Position numbers and translations under genes: made by a program. DNA of 64,000 nt from JASGDN01 sp049840815. GTDB lineage: Bacteria; Chloroflexota; Chloroflexia; Thermomicrobiales; UBA6265. The stretch is from assembly GCA_049840815.1 (NCBI GenBank), contig JASGJI010000014.1, positions 186,001 through 250,000 on the forward strand, given 5' to 3'. The notes under the pieces were generated by a model. That model worked only from the letters and a program-made list of their open reading frames with translations. It did not search any database and had not been told where the DNA came from. Below, in pieces: positions 47,911-57,585 of the stretch (its first letter is position 1; every line of letters begins with the position of its first letter).

Positions 47911-50757
47911 CTACCCCTGGCGGATCTCGTCGATCAACCAGCGATCACCTGCCTGCACGAAGACCAGCGTCGCCCGCTGCGTGCCCGCGTCCGGTGTCGA
48001 TACCACGCCGGACGTCCCGGCAAGCTGCGCGGATGGATCGTCCAGCACCACTGTCGCCGAGACCCGGCCATCGCTCACCATCGCGACGTCCTGGATGCTC
48101 ACCAGCGACACCCACTGTGTTTCCGGCAAGGGGGTCGGTGCGCCCGCAGCCATTGTCGCGAAGTCGGTGGAGACCCCGTTCGGGAACGCGGCCTTCAGGT
48201 TCGCGTCGCTGAACAGCGCCAGCCGCTTCAACGTATCCACGCCATTCGTGCAGGCGATCATCTGCTCCGTCGTCTGGAGGATCGCGCTTTCCACCTCCGA
48301 CGGCACGGAGGGGTCGGATGCGATCTGCAACGGCGCAGCATCGGCCCTGGCAGAACTCCGCCCGCTTGCGCCCCCGCCCGATGCCGTGCCGACCAACGCT
48401 TCGAGGTCGCCGATCGTGCGAGGGGCGACCGTGCACTGCTCCGGACCAAGCGTGGTTCCCGTCTCTCCAAAGGACTGCTGGCGGTTCTGGATGAAGGCCA
48501 GCACATCGCGGATCTGCTGGTCGCTGAGGTCATTCCGGAAGCCGGGCATCGCCGTCCCCTGCTTTCCATTCGTAATCCAGTAGACGAGATCGTCGTCCGA
48601 ATGCACCATCGTGTGTGGCTGCGAGAAATCGGCCGGGGGCGGCGTCATGCCCGTGCTGGCCGGGCCATCGCCACGCAGATCGGCGCCGTGGCAGGAGAGG
48701 CAGTAGGTCGTGTAGACATCGCTGCCCCGCTCCACCATCGCCACATCCTTCGCATCAATGGCCCCCTGGGCAGCGGAGACAGCGAGGATGGGATCGATCC
48801 GTGCCTGCAGCAACAGCACGATTCCCAGCGCAATCGCGGCCACGCCGAGTCCGGCCGTCTCCTTCCGCAATCGCCCCCTGGCCTCCATCACCGCAAAGGT
48901 CAGCGCGCCGAGACCGGCCAGCAGCAGGATCAGCCCACTGACCCCACCGGTCGTCTCGAAGCGCCACGGCGTGCCGGGCACATCCTCCTGCGAGGGCGTC
49001 GCGGCAATCGTGACGGTCTGCGTCGCCTCGATCTGGTCCGTGTTCGGCTCGCGCAGGATCATCTCGATCTGCCAGTTTCCCGTGATGCCGAGGTCGCTCC
49101 CGTGGTACTCGAAGGCGTTCCCGGCCACGCGGGAAAGCGCGATCTGCTTCGTCCCGAGGCCCGGATTCTCCGGCAGGGAGAGGCGCAGCAGCGCCGTCGT
49201 GTCCGTCGGCAGCGACTGGCCATCGGGGACATTCACCTCCAGCCGGAAGTGGTTCACCCCGGCGACCCCCGGCGCGATCAACAGGGTGGAGGGGGGATTC
49301 GCATCCTTGTACGTGACCTCGATCTGCTGCGAGCGGGTGACAACGACATCGCGGGCAGGTTCCTGACTCGTCATCTGCCCGACCGCGCCGAGCACCCCGA
49401 TCACCAGGATCAGTTCCGCCGTCACCGTCCAGGTCAGGCGTCGGCTCCAGAGCATCGCCTGCCCGTCGTCCAGTTTCCGGCGCAGATGCCGCTCGATCAG
49501 CAGCAGGTTCACCGCCGCGATCGCCAGCACCACCACCAGCAACGCCAGCTTCACCATCAGCGAACGGCCGTACGGCGTCGTGGTGAGCGCATTCAGGTTT
49601 CCGACCTGCAACCAGCCGGCGTAAAAGCCGGTGAGGCCGAGCGTCAGCCACGCGATGATCGCCAGCAGCGAGAAACGTGGGATCGCCGTCACCAGCACCT
49701 GGCGCCGCTCCTGCGGGTCGAGCCAGCGCATGGCCGGCAGCAGGACCGTCGCCAGGATCGCGATCCCGCCAACCCAGACCCCGGCGGAGAGCAGGTGCGC
49801 GTAGTCGGCAACGATGGCCGTGGTGCGTCCTGCCGGTTGGGCGGAAGCATGGGCATTCAGGCTGAACGGAATCGGCAATGCCAGCGTCAGCACCCACGCG
49901 CCGATGTGCTCGAACCGCCGCTGCCGCAGGAACCACCACGCGCACGCGGAGAGCATCAGCCCCAACGCCGCGAACAGCCCGACGCGCGTCAGCCACAGCG
50001 ATCCGTATCGCGTCTGCCCGAGCGTGTTCATCACCTTGTCGAAGAACGTCCCCTGCGTCAGGGACATCGCCTGCACGAGCAGCGCGAAGACTGACCCAAG
50101 AACGGCCAGCAGGAAGGCAACCTGGGTGTAGCGCTTCATCCGGCGTGTCAGGCGGGGACCGTCTCGCCAGATCGGCGTCAACGCGGGCCGCACGATAAGC
50201 ACCCACATCGGCCAGACGGCAATGAAGGCAGCCAATCCCGCCAGCGCCGCCCATCGCGAGGCCGTCTGCAGGATCTGGGGGGCAGCCTGGCCGGTCTTGA
50301 GCGTGGGGATGGTCACGACACTGGAGACATCCGCCGCGGTCCCCACCGTGAAGGTGAAGTAGCCATTCGCGGTGTGGCCATCATCGTTGGAAAGGGTGCG
50401 CCAGAGCACGGAATAGGTGCCCTTCGGCAACCCGGACGGCACCGCGAGCGTCATCGTGTATTCGTCGGAGCCAAACGAAAGGGTCGTGCCCTCCACCTCG
50501 GCACCCGTGCTGTCGTAGAGCTGAAGCCAGCTTTCGGTTGGTTCGAGGCGTTCGGTGAAGGTCGCGGTGATCGCCGTCGGCACGGTCGACACGATCGCGC
50601 CATTCGCGGGATCGCTGCTCTTGTAGGCCGCGTGGGCGTCGACACCCGCCGGCGTGGCGAAGACGCTGACGACCAGCATCAGCACGACAATGATCAGCGC
50701 CCGCAACGGCGGGACGGTGAATGGGGGTATGGACCAACGGCCCCGGAAGTCTCGCAT
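47911..50757 (-). CDS. CopC-CopD-cytochrome c fusion, copper-handling membrane protein
   Basis: The protein has 948 residues. A signal peptide (1-41) is followed by a CopC domain whose mature end is HAAYKSSDP, with the second Cu site around NDDGHT. A CopD domain with about eight spans covers roughly 180-490 (for example LSAGVWVGGIAIL). An exported beta segment lies at about 510-610 and a further span at about 630. A cytochrome c domain with CLSCH (686-690) and axial Met in AMPGF (about 737) follows, then a C-terminal NTF2-like domain ending DRWLIDEIRQG. CopC/CopD import periplasmic copper; the haem domain suggests a redox step. The start 50757 was chosen because upstream sequence is Arg/Pro-rich non-signal. 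Confidence 0.88.
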   Translation of the reverse strand: MRDFRGRWSIPPFTVPPLRALIIVVLMLVVSVFATPAGVDAHAAYKSSDPANGAIVSTVPTAITATFTERLEPTESWLQLYDSTGAEVEGTTLSFGSDEYTMTLAVPSGLPKGTYSVLWRTLSNDDGHTANGYFTFTVGTAADVSSVVTIPTLKTGQAAPQILQTASRWAALAGLAAFIAVWPMWVLIVRPALTPIWRDGPRLTRRMKRYTQVAFLLAVLGSVFALLVQAMSLTQGTFFDKVMNTLGQTRYGSLWLTRVGLFAALGLMLSACAWWFLRQRRFEHIGAWVLTLALPIPFSLNAHASAQPAGRTTAIVADYAHLLSAGVWVGGIAILATVLLPAMRWLDPQERRQVLVTAIPRFSLLAIIAWLTLGLTGFYAGWLQVGNLNALTTTPYGRSLMVKLALLVVVLAIAAVNLLLIERHLRRKLDDGQAMLWSRRLTWTVTAELILVIGVLGAVGQMTSQEPARDVVVTRSQQIEVTYKDANPPSTLLIAPGVAGVNHFRLEVNVPDGQSLPTDTTALLRLSLPENPGLGTKQIALSRVAGNAFEYHGSDLGITGNWQIEMILREPNTDQIEATQTVTIAATPSQEDVPGTPWRFETTGGVSGLILLLAGLGALTFAVMEARGRLRKETAGLGVAAIALGIVLLLQARIDPILAVSAAQGAIDAKDVAMVERGSDVYTTYCLSCHGADLRGDGPASTGMTPPPADFSQPHTMVHSDDDLVYWITNGKQGTAMPGFRNDLSDQQIRDVLAFIQNRQQSFGETGTTLGPEQCTVAPRTIGDLEALVGTASGGGASGRSSARADAAPLQIASDPSVPSEVESAILQTTEQMIACTNGVDTLKRLALFSDANLKAAFPNGVSTDFATMAAGAPTPLPETQWVSLVSIQDVAMVSDGRVSATVVLDDPSAQLAGTSGVVSTPDAGTQRATLVFVQAGDRWLIDEIRQG

Positions 50758-50953
50758 CGTGAACCCTTGCGCGCGCAGCGGGGGAGGCAGCGCTCGCGGA
50801 GAATCACGAACGCCGCGAACCGGACGCGCGACACTGCGCGTCCGGCCCCATTTTTCAGCAGTGACGGGCGGCAGCACAGGGCTACCGCCCGCGTCCCGAG
50901 ACATCGGCTGCCGTCAGGCGACCCTCGATGCCTCGGAACCGGACCTCGTCCTG

Positions 50954-51427
50954 CTAGCTGGCCGGGGTCGCGACCGCCGGGAACTCGTAGTCGGTGCGCG
51001 GGGCGACCGAATCGAAGCCATCCGGCGAGGAGGTGAAGGTCTCGTCGATGGCGGTGCCATCGATCGTGCCCGTGAAGTGGAAGGTGTAGTCACCCGGCTT
51101 GGTCGGGATGAAGACGGCCTCGTAGGAGCCATCCTGCTTCCAGACTGGGGAGAGCGCGAATTCCTTCTTCTGGTCGCCGATGCTGACTTCGACCTTCAGC
51201 GTCGCATCGAGACCAGTGACCGGCTCGCCACCCTTGGTGACTTCGAGCGACACGCCGTTCAACTCGCCTTCGATGGCAGGCTCGCTGAGGAATCCGACGA
51301 CGAAATCGTAATCTGTCGCCACAGTACGGTGCTCGTGCGCTGATGCGCCAAGCGGAAGCAGGATGCTGCCCATGAGGGCGAGGACAGCCGCAACGGAAAG
51401 CAGGCGTGCGCGAATGCTGGAGAACAT
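50954..51427 (-). CDS. YtkA/FixH-like exported beta-sandwich protein of the copper operon
   Basis: This 157-residue protein has a signal peptide at 1-34 (ending LGASA) and a mature N-terminus HEHRT, a potential metal-binding start. A YtkA-type beta sandwich follows (NGVSLEVTKGGEPVTGLDATLKVEV ... SYEAVFIPTKPGDYTFHFTG). YtkA domains often sit beside copper and cytochrome oxidase genes and bind ligands through an Ig-like fold. It is 196 bases upstream of the CopC-CopD-cytochrome c gene on the same strand. GGGAG nine bases before 51427 supports this start over a TTG at 51499. Confidence 0.82.
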   Translation of the reverse strand: MFSSIRARLLSVAAVLALMGSILLPLGASAHEHRTVATDYDFVVGFLSEPAIEGELNGVSLEVTKGGEPVTGLDATLKVEVSIGDQKKEFALSPVWKQDGSYEAVFIPTKPGDYTFHFTGTIDGTAIDETFTSSPDGFDSVAPRTDYEFPAVATPAS

Positions 51428-51506
51428 GATCGGGAACTCCCTGTGAAGGTGTGGTGAATGACGCGACGGCATCCCGAAGATCGGCTCCGGTCGTCGCAAG
51501 ACCCGT

Positions 51507-52271
51507 TCAGCAGGGAGCGATGCGTGGCGGAGGCGATTCCACGCGCTCAGCGATCGCCGTCAGCCAGGATCGGGGGTCGGCGAACTCCCGCCGCCGCGAT
51601 GCCGCCAGCAGGATGCCCGCGAGCAGCGTCGTCAGCATGAGGATGGCGCTGCCTTTTTCGGCGGCAGGAGCAAAATCGCTGACACTGGGGAGATCGGGGG
51701 AGAGCGACGCCACGGCGGTATCACGATCGGTCGGTGCGGCAATCGTGTCAGCAGGGACGGAGACGTCCTCCCCGGCATCCCGTACCACGCCCAATGAGGT
51801 CCCAGTGCTGGTCGTCGTGGGAGCCTCGGCGATGGCCGCCCTCACGGCCGCGGCGAGCGGGATATCCGCCGCGAGGAACGGCGAGATCGTAGCCGTGGCG
51901 GTGGCCATGGCCGTTGGCGCGACGGCCTTGTGGGCATGGGTGCTGCCGTCCGCATGAACGTGGGTCGCGCCGATCTCCGCACCATGCTCGTGGGGCGTTC
52001 CGGAGAGGATGTCGATGACTTCCTGGAAGAAGGCGTGGGGGTGATCCGTCCCGGTGCCTGCCCGGTAGTTCGTCGGCATCAGGAGCATCAGCAGGGCCAT
52101 TCCGGCCAGCATCGCCTGCGTTCGGCGGGGACTCTCCGGCAGGAACGCCGAAGCTCCCCCCCTCGGGCGCCGGGAAAGGCCAGCGAGACGGCGGCGATGC
52201 GGAATGCGATGCGTGTGACTGGTGGGGACGTTCCCCTGGGACATGGCCTGCAATCTGGTTCGTCGCGTCAT
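51507..52271 (-). CDS. His-rich two-span membrane protein of the copper operon
   Basis: The protein has about 254 residues. Basic N-terminus (RRPRGG), span at about 53-66 (AMLAGMALLMLLM), an exported loop with many His (HTHRIPHRRR before the span; HEHGAEIGATHVHADGSTHAHK after it), an Ala/Thr/Ser-rich stretch, and a second span near the C-terminus (ILMLTTLLAGILLAA). The H-x-H pairs strongly suggest Cu or Zn binding, and the position upstream of YtkA and CopCD genes fits copper sensing or storage. No family is recognised. The start is unclear: 52271 or 52244 are both possible. Confidence 0.62.
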   Translation of the reverse strand: MTRRTRLQAMSQGNVPTSHTHRIPHRRRLAGLSRRPRGGASAFLPESPRRTQAMLAGMALLMLLMPTNYRAGTGTDHPHAFFQEVIDILSGTPHEHGAEIGATHVHADGSTHAHKAVAPTAMATATATISPFLAADIPLAAAVRAAIAEAPTTTSTGTSLGVVRDAGEDVSVPADTIAAPTDRDTAVASLSPDLPSVSDFAPAAEKGSAILMLTTLLAGILLAASRRREFADPRSWLTAIAERVESPPPRIAPC

Positions 52272-52403
52272 CGGGACGGGACCGCAGAGGGGATATCCTA
52301 TCCGCCGCGCGGCTCGCGCCACTAGCCTAGCATACGGGCCTCGCACGTCCGGAGATTCCTCTCATCCGGCCACAGCAACGGAGCCGGCCTGAGGCTCGTG
52401 TGG

Positions 52404-53675
52404 CTACGGCTCCAGGTCGGCACGGAGCATGGAAGGCGTGACTTGCCCTTCAAGCAGGTGTACGAAGCGCTGCTGCCGGCGTGTCCAGGCGTCGATATCC
52501 GGCCCGACCGCGTCCTCATCCACCGGGCGATCCAGCCACGCATCGAGCAGGTCGCGACCGACGTGGTAGGTGAAGACGTACGGTCCCCACAACGGATCGG
52601 AAACGAAGCGGAAGCGATGCCGCGCCTCCGTCTCACTGGCCAGCGTGTACTTCTGGAGGTAGGCGATCACCTCCTCCGGATCGGCGCCATCCTGATGCAG
52701 CATGAGGCCAGCGTTGGCGCTGACGGAGCGGAAGACGCGCTGGGCGGCGGCGATCTGACGGTCGCGTTCCGGGTCGGAGGCGATCCCGAGCGGCGCGAAG
52801 ATGTGCTCGGCCTGCCAGGCTTCGGCCTCGCCGGGCGCGAAGATGATCGAGGCGGCAAGGGTGGCAATCCCTTCCGAGATGACGCATTCCGGCGTGTTGA
52901 TGAGCAGGATGGAATGCTCGCCGAAACCGCGTTCGCGATAGAGGCACTGTTCCTTCAGGGCGTGTTCGGTGTGGTGGCCGGGGTACCCCTCATGCGCCAT
53001 CAGGTCGAGCAGCGCGTTCGCCTTGACGGGAAGATCGGTGTTGATCTCGATCAGCGACCGATTTCCTCCGAGGTACCAGTTGTAGCCGCTCCACGGCTTG
53101 TCGGAGACAAAGGAGAGGTCCACCGATTCGTCGTCCGGCAGCGTGACGAAAGCGGCGGTGCGACGGCGGACCTCATCGACGATGGTCGGGACGATGTCGC
53201 GGGCAGCCTCGACCGGCACCTCGAACTGCGTCCGGTAGGCGATGTTCCGCTCAGCGAGGGTGCCACTTCCCTTGCCGGGGAGGGCATCATCCAGCGCGGC
53301 GAGGGCGTCATCGTAGATGGCGTCCGGGGTGCGCTCAGGCTCGATGTCGAAGTATTGGCGGACCTCGTCCTCGTAGGCGATCGGCTCGCCGGCGAGCTTG
53401 GCGGCCATCGTGGCCATGCCGCGTGCCTGGGCGGTGAGGTAGTCGAGCCGGTTGGGGGTGATATCGGCGCGCTCGATGGCAGCAATGAGGTCGTTCGCCT
53501 GTGCGACAAGATCATCCGGAGAAGGCTTCGGAGCGTCCGGGGAGGGCCGGAGGTCATCCGGTCCGTAGTAGCCGTCGATTGCGCCGTCGATGTGCGCGGC
53601 GAGGCCGAACGCGAGGGAGACGTACTGGGTGGAGAGCGCGTCGAGGGCTGGCGGCGGGGTCTGGGTGTTTGGCAT
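52404..53675 (-). CDS. DUF885-like putative metallopeptidase
   Basis: This 423-residue, mainly helical protein contains HEGYPGHHTEH, the HExxxGHH zinc motif of DUF885 and related M32-like carboxypeptidases, and a downstream Glu in CVISEGIATLAAS that would be the third ligand. The length is shorter than the usual DUF885 protein (about 550), the N-terminal part being compact. No signal peptide is seen. It lies downstream of the helicase gene with a hairpin between them, so it is probably transcribed alone. Confidence 0.82.
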   Translation of the reverse strand: MPNTQTPPPALDALSTQYVSLAFGLAAHIDGAIDGYYGPDDLRPSPDAPKPSPDDLVAQANDLIAAIERADITPNRLDYLTAQARGMATMAAKLAGEPIAYEDEVRQYFDIEPERTPDAIYDDALAALDDALPGKGSGTLAERNIAYRTQFEVPVEAARDIVPTIVDEVRRRTAAFVTLPDDESVDLSFVSDKPWSGYNWYLGGNRSLIEINTDLPVKANALLDLMAHEGYPGHHTEHALKEQCLYRERGFGEHSILLINTPECVISEGIATLAASIIFAPGEAEAWQAEHIFAPLGIASDPERDRQIAAAQRVFRSVSANAGLMLHQDGADPEEVIAYLQKYTLASETEARHRFRFVSDPLWGPYVFTYHVGRDLLDAWLDRPVDEDAVGPDIDAWTRRQQRFVHLLEGQVTPSMLRADLEP

Positions 53676-53755
53676 GGGAGTCCTTCTGTCGCGTCCGGGG
53701 CGAATGCTGCTGGGATGAGCCTACCGCCGAACCGGGGGCGGTGGCTACCGCAAGA

Positions 53756-53800
53756 TCCCTGAACCGATCCCCAGCGTCAGCATGAGGATCGGTTCAGGGA
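53756..53800 (-). terminator. 15-bp hairpin downstream of the helicase gene
   Basis: Arms TCCCTGAACCGATCC and its exact complement with a 15-base loop, starting four bases past the stop of the minus-strand helicase gene (53805). Confidence 0.7.
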
Positions 53801-53804
53801 AAGG

Positions 53805-56630
53805 TCAGCTCCGGCTCCAGCCCGCGCCGCGGGACGCCGCCAGCGGTTCCAGCCGCACGCCCCGGTTCACCTCGCCATTTGCCAGCCGCATCGCGTCGCG
53901 CAAGCGCTTGTCCAGCAACGCTCCCGGCTTCCCGCGATACCCCTCCCCGGCCACGACAGCGGCGAGCATTTCGTCCAGCAAGGCATGGATGCGCGCCTCG
54001 ACCTCCGGTGAGACCTCCGAGGGCTGGCGGAGCAGCCGGCGCAGGTCCGCCGGGAGCCGCACGTCCGGATTCCTGTCGCAGTAGCGTGCGAAGATCGGGG
54101 AGTTCCCATAGCGGAACGTCCCTGGCACGAAGAACTTCACATCCAGCAGGATCATCCCCAGTTGCAGCGGCAAGAACTCCACACCGTGATTCAGGGTATG
54201 GATGCCGATGGTGCGGATCGTCTTTCCTCGCGCCGGATCGAACCCGCCGTTCGCCAGGATGCGTGCCGTGTCATAGGCCTGCGCCGTCGGCACCGGGTAG
54301 ATCTGCGTCACAATCCCGCCGGATGCGATCACGGAGACGGGCATTGGCTTCGGGGTCGTCCCCGCAGCGACGGCGGCCGGGGCGGGTGGGGCCGCGACCG
54401 ATCCACCATCCAGCGAGGCCGAGGCCACCGCCATGAACGGACGTAACCCGCTCACAAGGTCAGTGATGCCTCGTCGGTCGTAGTTCGCCTCCTTGAGTCC
54501 CTGGTTGCGCGTCTTCCGCCAGGTATGAAGGCGGACTATCCACTCCTGGGGAACCGTGTGGTGATAGCCCAGCTCGTTGATAAGCTCGAAGGCATCGCCC
54601 TTCTCGGCGGCAATCCCCGGTTCCAGCAGTTTCAGCGTCTGGTAGACGGCGTCCCAACCATCGAAGAGCGCGTATCGATAGTCCAGCTCCACGTGCTTGC
54701 GTTCGGCAGCGTCCACAAGGTGCAGGATGTCTGCCGGAATCGTCGTCCGGGGGCGCATCGCCTCGTCCGCGACGCGACGTTCGGCCCGTTCGGCGCGGGA
54801 GATACGGGCGGGGACAGGATCGACAGGCGCAGGTTCGGGCTCGGGAGCGACCGGTTCAGTTGCCGTCTCCGCGTCGGCGGTACGTCCCAGATTGCGGAGC
54901 GTTGCCGCGTCCTTCTGGCGTAGGCGATCGGCGACGGACTGCCTGGGGGCGGCGGTGTCGGGGGTCGCGTCCGGGGGCACGATGGGTTCGGCTACCGGTG
55001 CGGAAGCCTCATCCGACCCGGCGGCATTGTCGGTTATGACAACATGCTTGGCAGCACCATCGCCGTCGTCACGGGTCGCCGACGGCGCTTCCTGCACCAG
55101 GCCGGCCTCGAAGAGGAAGCGGCTCGCCCCACTGGTAGCCGTCACCTCGCCGGAGAGCGAGCGTTCGATGGTGTCCGCCTCACCGGGACGGATGTAGCTG
55201 ACCACCAGTATGTCGGCCGCGCGGCTCATGGAGACGTAGTAGGCGCGGCGATCCGCCTCCAGGTTGCCGGTGCGGACACTCTGGGCATCCGGCATCTCCC
55301 CTTCTCCGCTCATGGGGAGGAAGGCCGCCCGCCACTGGCGCCCCTTGGCGCGGTGGATGGTACTCAACTCGACGGCATTCTCGATCACGCCACCCTTGTC
55401 GTTCCGCCCCGTATTGATCTTGGTGGGGATGCGATCGCGTTCCAGCGCGGCCTTGATCGCGTTGTACTGCCACGCTTGCGGTACCAGGATGCCCATATCC
55501 GCCCAGTCGATTCCCCGCGCATGGAAATCCTGCACTGTGCGCACGAGGTGAGCGATCCGGGCGGCGCCAGAGGGGGCGGCGTGGACGATCACCTCACCCG
55601 GTTCGAGGCGAGCGGAGGTGACGCCCTTCGCGATGCGCTCCACGTTGTGGCCGATCAGGCGCTGGGCGGGATCGAGGATCGCTTCCGGCGAGCGGTAGTT
55701 CATGTTCAGAAGGTAGGTCGTGAACTCGCGGGCGAACTCCCGGGGCGCTTCCCGCAGGAAGACGGAGTTCGCCTGCCGGAACTCATAGATCGTCTGGTCG
55801 TCGTCGCCCGCCAGGGTCAACGTCGTGTTCGGTCCGATCGCGCTCCAGATCAGGAGCGCATCGAGACGGCTGATGTCCTGCGCCTCGTCAACCACCACCT
55901 CGTCGTACAGCTGGCGGAGCTGGTCGATGATGGCCTGGTTGCGCATGACGTGCATCAACGGTCGCAGCTTCTGGTCTTGGAAGTCCATTCGGCCGCGTGA
56001 TCGCAGCTCGCGCTCATAGCGCAGGAAGGCGTCGAACACCTCGTGCAGCTGGCGATCGGTTTCGACGTCCGGCCGATCCGCCGGGTCCCCACCCGCGAGA
56101 TCCAGAATGGCTCCGGCAGCCGGAAGCTGCAGGTACCGGTTGCGCAGCCAGCGGACGACGAGTTTGCGGTCGTCCTCCACCGGGCGGAATCCCTGTTCCT
56201 TCATCGCCTGGAAGGTCTCGACGGTGCCGCGCGGGGTGTCGTCCCACGAGAGGATCGCGAGCGAGCCGATGGCGCGCCGGACCGTGTCGGTTTCCGGCTT
56301 GCCGATCACCGTGGCGTTCTCGGTGGGCGCGACCTGCCTCAGGATGTCCACCCCGAAGCTGTTGAATGTCTGGAACGTCGGAAGCGCCTGACGTGGGGCG
56401 AAGGTCTTGAGGAGGCGGGTGAGGGCCTGTTTGCCGTTGTTGTCGAAGGTGAGCATCAGCACCCGCCGGGGATCGACGCCCCCGCTTCCGGTCCGTTCGA
56501 TGACGCGGCGGACGAGGGTTTCTGTTTTGCCCGACCCAGCGGGCGCCACCAGCCGGATGGCGTCCTCGCGGGCGTGGATGACGGCAAGTTGGGAATCGTC
56601 GGGTTTGTGATCGGCGCGGTAGCGACTCAT
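53805..56630 (-). CDS. UvrD/Rep-type superfamily 1 helicase with long C-terminal extension
   Basis: This 941-residue protein has a helicase core to about 545: Walker A APAGSGKT (29-36), motif II VVVDEAQD, motif III GDDDQTIYEFR, motif IV LNMNYRSP, motif V STIHRAKGRQW and motif VI YVSMSRAADIL. The extension begins with a disordered Ala/Pro/Glu-rich linker. A helical domain at about 630-730 (ERKHVELDYRYALFDGWDAV ... LHTWRKTRNQGLKEANYD) and a C-terminal helical domain follow. The helical domain resembles DUF4145/HEPN-like modules in outline but lacks the R-x4-H pair. The role may be DNA repair or defence; no nuclease partner is adjacent. Confidence 0.88.
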   Translation of the reverse strand: MSRYRADHKPDDSQLAVIHAREDAIRLVAPAGSGKTETLVRRVIERTGSGGVDPRRVLMLTFDNNGKQALTRLLKTFAPRQALPTFQTFNSFGVDILRQVAPTENATVIGKPETDTVRRAIGSLAILSWDDTPRGTVETFQAMKEQGFRPVEDDRKLVVRWLRNRYLQLPAAGAILDLAGGDPADRPDVETDRQLHEVFDAFLRYERELRSRGRMDFQDQKLRPLMHVMRNQAIIDQLRQLYDEVVVDEAQDISRLDALLIWSAIGPNTTLTLAGDDDQTIYEFRQANSVFLREAPREFAREFTTYLLNMNYRSPEAILDPAQRLIGHNVERIAKGVTSARLEPGEVIVHAAPSGAARIAHLVRTVQDFHARGIDWADMGILVPQAWQYNAIKAALERDRIPTKINTGRNDKGGVIENAVELSTIHRAKGRQWRAAFLPMSGEGEMPDAQSVRTGNLEADRRAYYVSMSRAADILVVSYIRPGEADTIERSLSGEVTATSGASRFLFEAGLVQEAPSATRDDGDGAAKHVVITDNAAGSDEASAPVAEPIVPPDATPDTAAPRQSVADRLRQKDAATLRNLGRTADAETATEPVAPEPEPAPVDPVPARISRAERAERRVADEAMRPRTTIPADILHLVDAAERKHVELDYRYALFDGWDAVYQTLKLLEPGIAAEKGDAFELINELGYHHTVPQEWIVRLHTWRKTRNQGLKEANYDRRGITDLVSGLRPFMAVASASLDGGSVAAPPAPAAVAAGTTPKPMPVSVIASGGIVTQIYPVPTAQAYDTARILANGGFDPARGKTIRTIGIHTLNHGVEFLPLQLGMILLDVKFFVPGTFRYGNSPIFARYCDRNPDVRLPADLRRLLRQPSEVSPEVEARIHALLDEMLAAVVAGEGYRGKPGALLDKRLRDAMRLANGEVNRGVRLEPLAASRGAGWSRS

Positions 56631-56910
56631 GGAGGGTTCCTCGGGTCGGCCAATGGCAGGCGTTGGGGATGCGTTGCACGCATCGATTGTCGAACTTCGG
56701 TAGATCCTCCCCTATTGTTGACCAATCGGGGAGATTCGTCACAATGTTATGTCTCATCATGGCGAGATGTGTTCGGAAGTGATGCGACGAATTGACCGAT
56801 GCCTGGACTGTACGTACACTTGACCCATATCGGCGAGGCGCGCGCATCGCCTGTGCGTTCCCCTGTCTCGTCGAATCGTGTCTGCCCCTACCTCGGAGCA
56901 TCCCTGCCCC

Positions 56911-57492
56911 ATGATCCTTTCCGATCGCGACATCCGAAAGCACCTCGAATCCGGACGTATCCGGATCGACCCGATGCCCGATCTCGATCGGCAACTCGGC
57001 TCGGTCTCCGTCGATTTCCGGCTCGGGACGACCTTCATGGTCTTCGAGCACAGCCGCCACAGTTACATCGACCCGCGTCGCCCGCAATCCATTGGGGAGG
57101 CGATGCGCACGATCGAGGTAACGGAGGACGAACCGTTCATCATGCAACCAGGCGATTTCGCGCTTGCCTCCACGATGGAGAGCCTGGAGTTGCCGGATGA
57201 TCTGCTCGGGCGGCTGGAGGGGCGGTCCAGCATTGCGCGCCTCGGGATCACCGTGCATTCGACAGCGGCGGTCTTCGAGCCGGGCTGGATCGGCACGGCG
57301 ACGATGGAGTTGAGCAATCTCGGACGAATGGCGGTCGCGCTCTATCCGGGCATGCGGATCTGCGCCTTCTCGTTCGAGGAGATCTCCTCGCCAGTGCTCG
57401 TGCCGTATCGAACCAAGATCGGGAACAAGTACGCCGGCCAGATCACGCCGAAGGCCAGCCTACTCTCCGAAGAGAACCGCGCCGAAAGCTGA
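56911..57492 (+). CDS. dcd: dCTP deaminase (Dcd family)
   Basis: This 193-residue protein starts MILSDRDIRKHLESGRI, as is standard for Dcd, so the ATG at 56911 was preferred to a GTG at 56878. The substrate blocks are GRSSIARLGITVH, then FEPGWIGTATMEL with the catalytic Glu, and YPGMRICAFSFE. It makes dUMP or dUTP from dCTP for thymidylate synthesis. The gene stop is followed within five bases by a palindrome that contains a parS-like core (57497-57518). On the plus strand TTGACC (56718-56723), a 17-base spacer and ACAATG form a possible weak promoter. Confidence 0.92.
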   Translation: MILSDRDIRKHLESGRIRIDPMPDLDRQLGSVSVDFRLGTTFMVFEHSRHSYIDPRRPQSIGEAMRTIEVTEDEPFIMQPGDFALASTMESLELPDDLLGRLEGRSSIARLGITVHSTAAVFEPGWIGTATMELSNLGRMAVALYPGMRICAFSFEEISSPVLVPYRTKIGNKYAGQITPKASLLSEENRAES

Positions 57493-57496
57493 GCAT

Positions 57497-57518
57497 TGGG
57501 GTTTCACGTGAAACCCCA
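57497..57518. promoter_or_regulatory. parS-like site 1 (22-bp palindrome)
   Basis: The perfect palindrome TGGGGTTTCACGTGAAACCCCA contains GGTTTCACGTGAAACC, which matches 14 of 16 bases of the ParB-binding parS consensus TGTTTCACGTGAAACA. It starts five bases after the dcd stop codon, so it may also act as the gene-end hairpin. Confidence 0.75.
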
Positions 57519-57585
57519 TGCCAGGCCCTGAACGTTCGGGCCGCAATCGGCGATAATGGCGGCAACGTCGCGAGGGCTGGCATCC

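Noticed and set aside
54480..54720. HEPN ribonuclease toxin domain in the helicase extension
   Set aside because: The helical segment recalls HEPN/DUF4145, but the R-x4-H catalytic pair is absent (TRNQGLKE), so only a loose structural likeness is claimed.
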